Origin: an uncultured bacterium
GTDB lineage: Bacteria > Desulfobacterota > Binatia > HRBIN30 > CADEER01
Length of the DNA: 33,390 bases
Reading direction: 5' to 3'
Assembly (NCBI GenBank): GCA_902826395.1
Contig: CADEER010000006.1
Location: 57,505 to 90,894, forward strand
Made by a program: the position numbers and the translations under genes. A model generated the notes under the pieces. The model saw nothing but the letters and a program-made list of their open reading frames with translations, had not been told where the DNA came from and did no database searches. Numbering within the stretch: position 1 is the first letter of the stretch; every line of letters begins with the position of its first letter. Shown here in pieces: positions 32,696 through 33,390 of the stretch.

Positions 32696-33390
32696 ATGAG
32701 TGAGCCGATCGTCGTCGCCGAGAACCTGGGGCGCGTGTACCACCTTTACGATTCGCCGCGCGATCGGCTGGCGCAGGCGTTTCTCTGGGGCCGGCGCAAG
32801 CTGTATCGCGACTTCTGGGCCCTGCGCGGCGTTTCGTTCCAGGTCCGTCGCGGCCGGTCGTTCGGCATCATCGGTCGCAACGGCTCCGGCAAGTCCACAC
32901 TCTTGCAGATCGTCGCCGGGACGCTGCGGCCGAGCGAGGGAACCTGCCGGACGACGGCGCAGCGGACCGCCGCCCTGCTCGAGCTGGGCAGCGGGTTCAA
33001 TCCCGAGTTCAGCGGCCGCGAGAACGTCTTCATCAACGGCGCCATTCTCGGTCTGTCGCGGCGCGAGATCACCCGCCGCTTCGACGAGATCCTCGACTTC
33101 GCCGAGATCGGCCAGTTCATCGAACAGCCGATCAAGAAGTACTCGAGCGGCATGGTGGTTCGCCTCGCCTTCGCCGTCCAGGTCTGCGTCGAGCCCGACC
33201 TGCTGATCGTCGACGAGGCGCTGAGCGTCGGCGACGTGTTCTTCCAGGAGAAGTGCTTCCGCAGGATCGATCAGATGCTCGGCCGCGGCATGACGTTGCT
33301 GTTCGTATCGCACGACGCCAACGCGGTGCGGACGCTCTGCGCCGACGCGATGATCCTCGACGACGGCGCCGTGGTGTTCTGCGGCGACGC
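32696..33390 (+). CDS. wzt: Polysaccharide ABC exporter ATPase (Wzt-like), partial
   Basis: The reading from ATG 32696 remains open at the right edge. The nucleotide-binding domain has Walker A GRNGSGKST (60-68), the LLELGSGFNPEFSGREN motif of Wzt/TagH-type exporters, the signature YSSGM (149-153) and Walker B LLIVDEAL (169-176). SVGDVFFQEKC follows. Any C-terminal sugar-binding domain lies outside the window. It follows wzm by 11 bp and completes the exporter. Confidence 0.94.
   Translation, partial: MSEPIVVAENLGRVYHLYDSPRDRLAQAFLWGRRKLYRDFWALRGVSFQVRRGRSFGIIGRNGSGKSTLLQIVAGTLRPSEGTCRTTAQRTAALLELGSGFNPEFSGRENVFINGAILGLSRREITRRFDEILDFAEIGQFIEQPIKKYSSGMVVRLAFAVQVCVEPDLLIVDEALSVGDVFFQEKCFRRIDQMLGRGMTLLFVSHDANAVRTLCADAMILDDGAVVFCGD

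Overview
The window is GC-rich bacterial DNA carrying ordinary chromosomal genes (dnaA, a PcrA/UvrD helicase, signal peptidase I, molybdopterin genes, a polysaccharide cluster) mixed with many secreted repeat proteins. The exported proteins combine FG-GAP/VCBS propeller repeats, Thr-Pro linkers and dockerin-like or Cys-containing C-terminal tails. That mix, with a histidine kinase, an HMG-CoA-synthase/OB-fold fusion and GDP-fucose synthesis, suggests a free-living member of the former Deltaproteobacteria or Candidatus Binatota. The assignment is inferred from protein style only.

Layout. 1-2634 (minus): an FG-GAP/dockerin protein followed by a DNRLRE protein that runs off the left edge. 2816-6047 (plus): a YVTN-type propeller protein, a possible lipoprotein, signal peptidase I and a small highly charged protein. 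6096-8279 (minus): PcrA/UvrD. 8534-10240 (plus): tight operon moaB, membrane protein, moaD, SnoaL-like. 10247-12019 (minus): membrane histidine kinase. 12472-15249 (minus): thiolase and HMG-CoA-synthase-like/OB-fold fusion. 15392-15760 (plus): four-helix-bundle (23S IVP family) gene. 15773-24529 (minus): four FG-GAP genes, interrupted by a nucleotidyltransferase toxin-like pair. 24618-25946 (minus): dnaA, with a possible origin region upstream. 26366-28119 (minus): VKOR-DsbA fusion and PKD lipoprotein. 28230-33390: glycosyltransferase, GDP-mannose dehydratase, GDP-fucose synthase and an O-antigen-type ABC exporter, cut by the right edge.

The most unusual material is between the genes. (1) A palindromic element of about 130 bp occurs twice, in opposite orientation (12191-12325 and 29450-29577). 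It has 10-bp terminal inverted repeats, each copy is flanked by its own 4-bp direct repeat (TTCC; CGAC), and it contains GTAC-hexamer arrays. It looks like a miniature transposable element. (2) Three elements are built from inverted arrays of the heptamer CAGGGGN, each at the 3' end of a minus-strand gene. One has no core (24551-24613, after dnaA), one has a 94-bp hairpin core (13663-13833), and one has a core carrying the four-helix-bundle gene (15254-15815). The shared plan (array, TGTA, core, hairpin, 4-nt spacer, inverted array) suggests a mobile element family in which the four-helix-bundle gene is cargo or driver.

The FG-GAP genes at 17324, 21448 and 23129 are paralogues sharing a CN-x-x-G-x-L-x-x-C signature but ending in different tails. 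The largest appears to be a fusion at an internal Thr-Pro linker, with a visible GC shift. All positions and motifs were read by eye; no alignment or database search was run.
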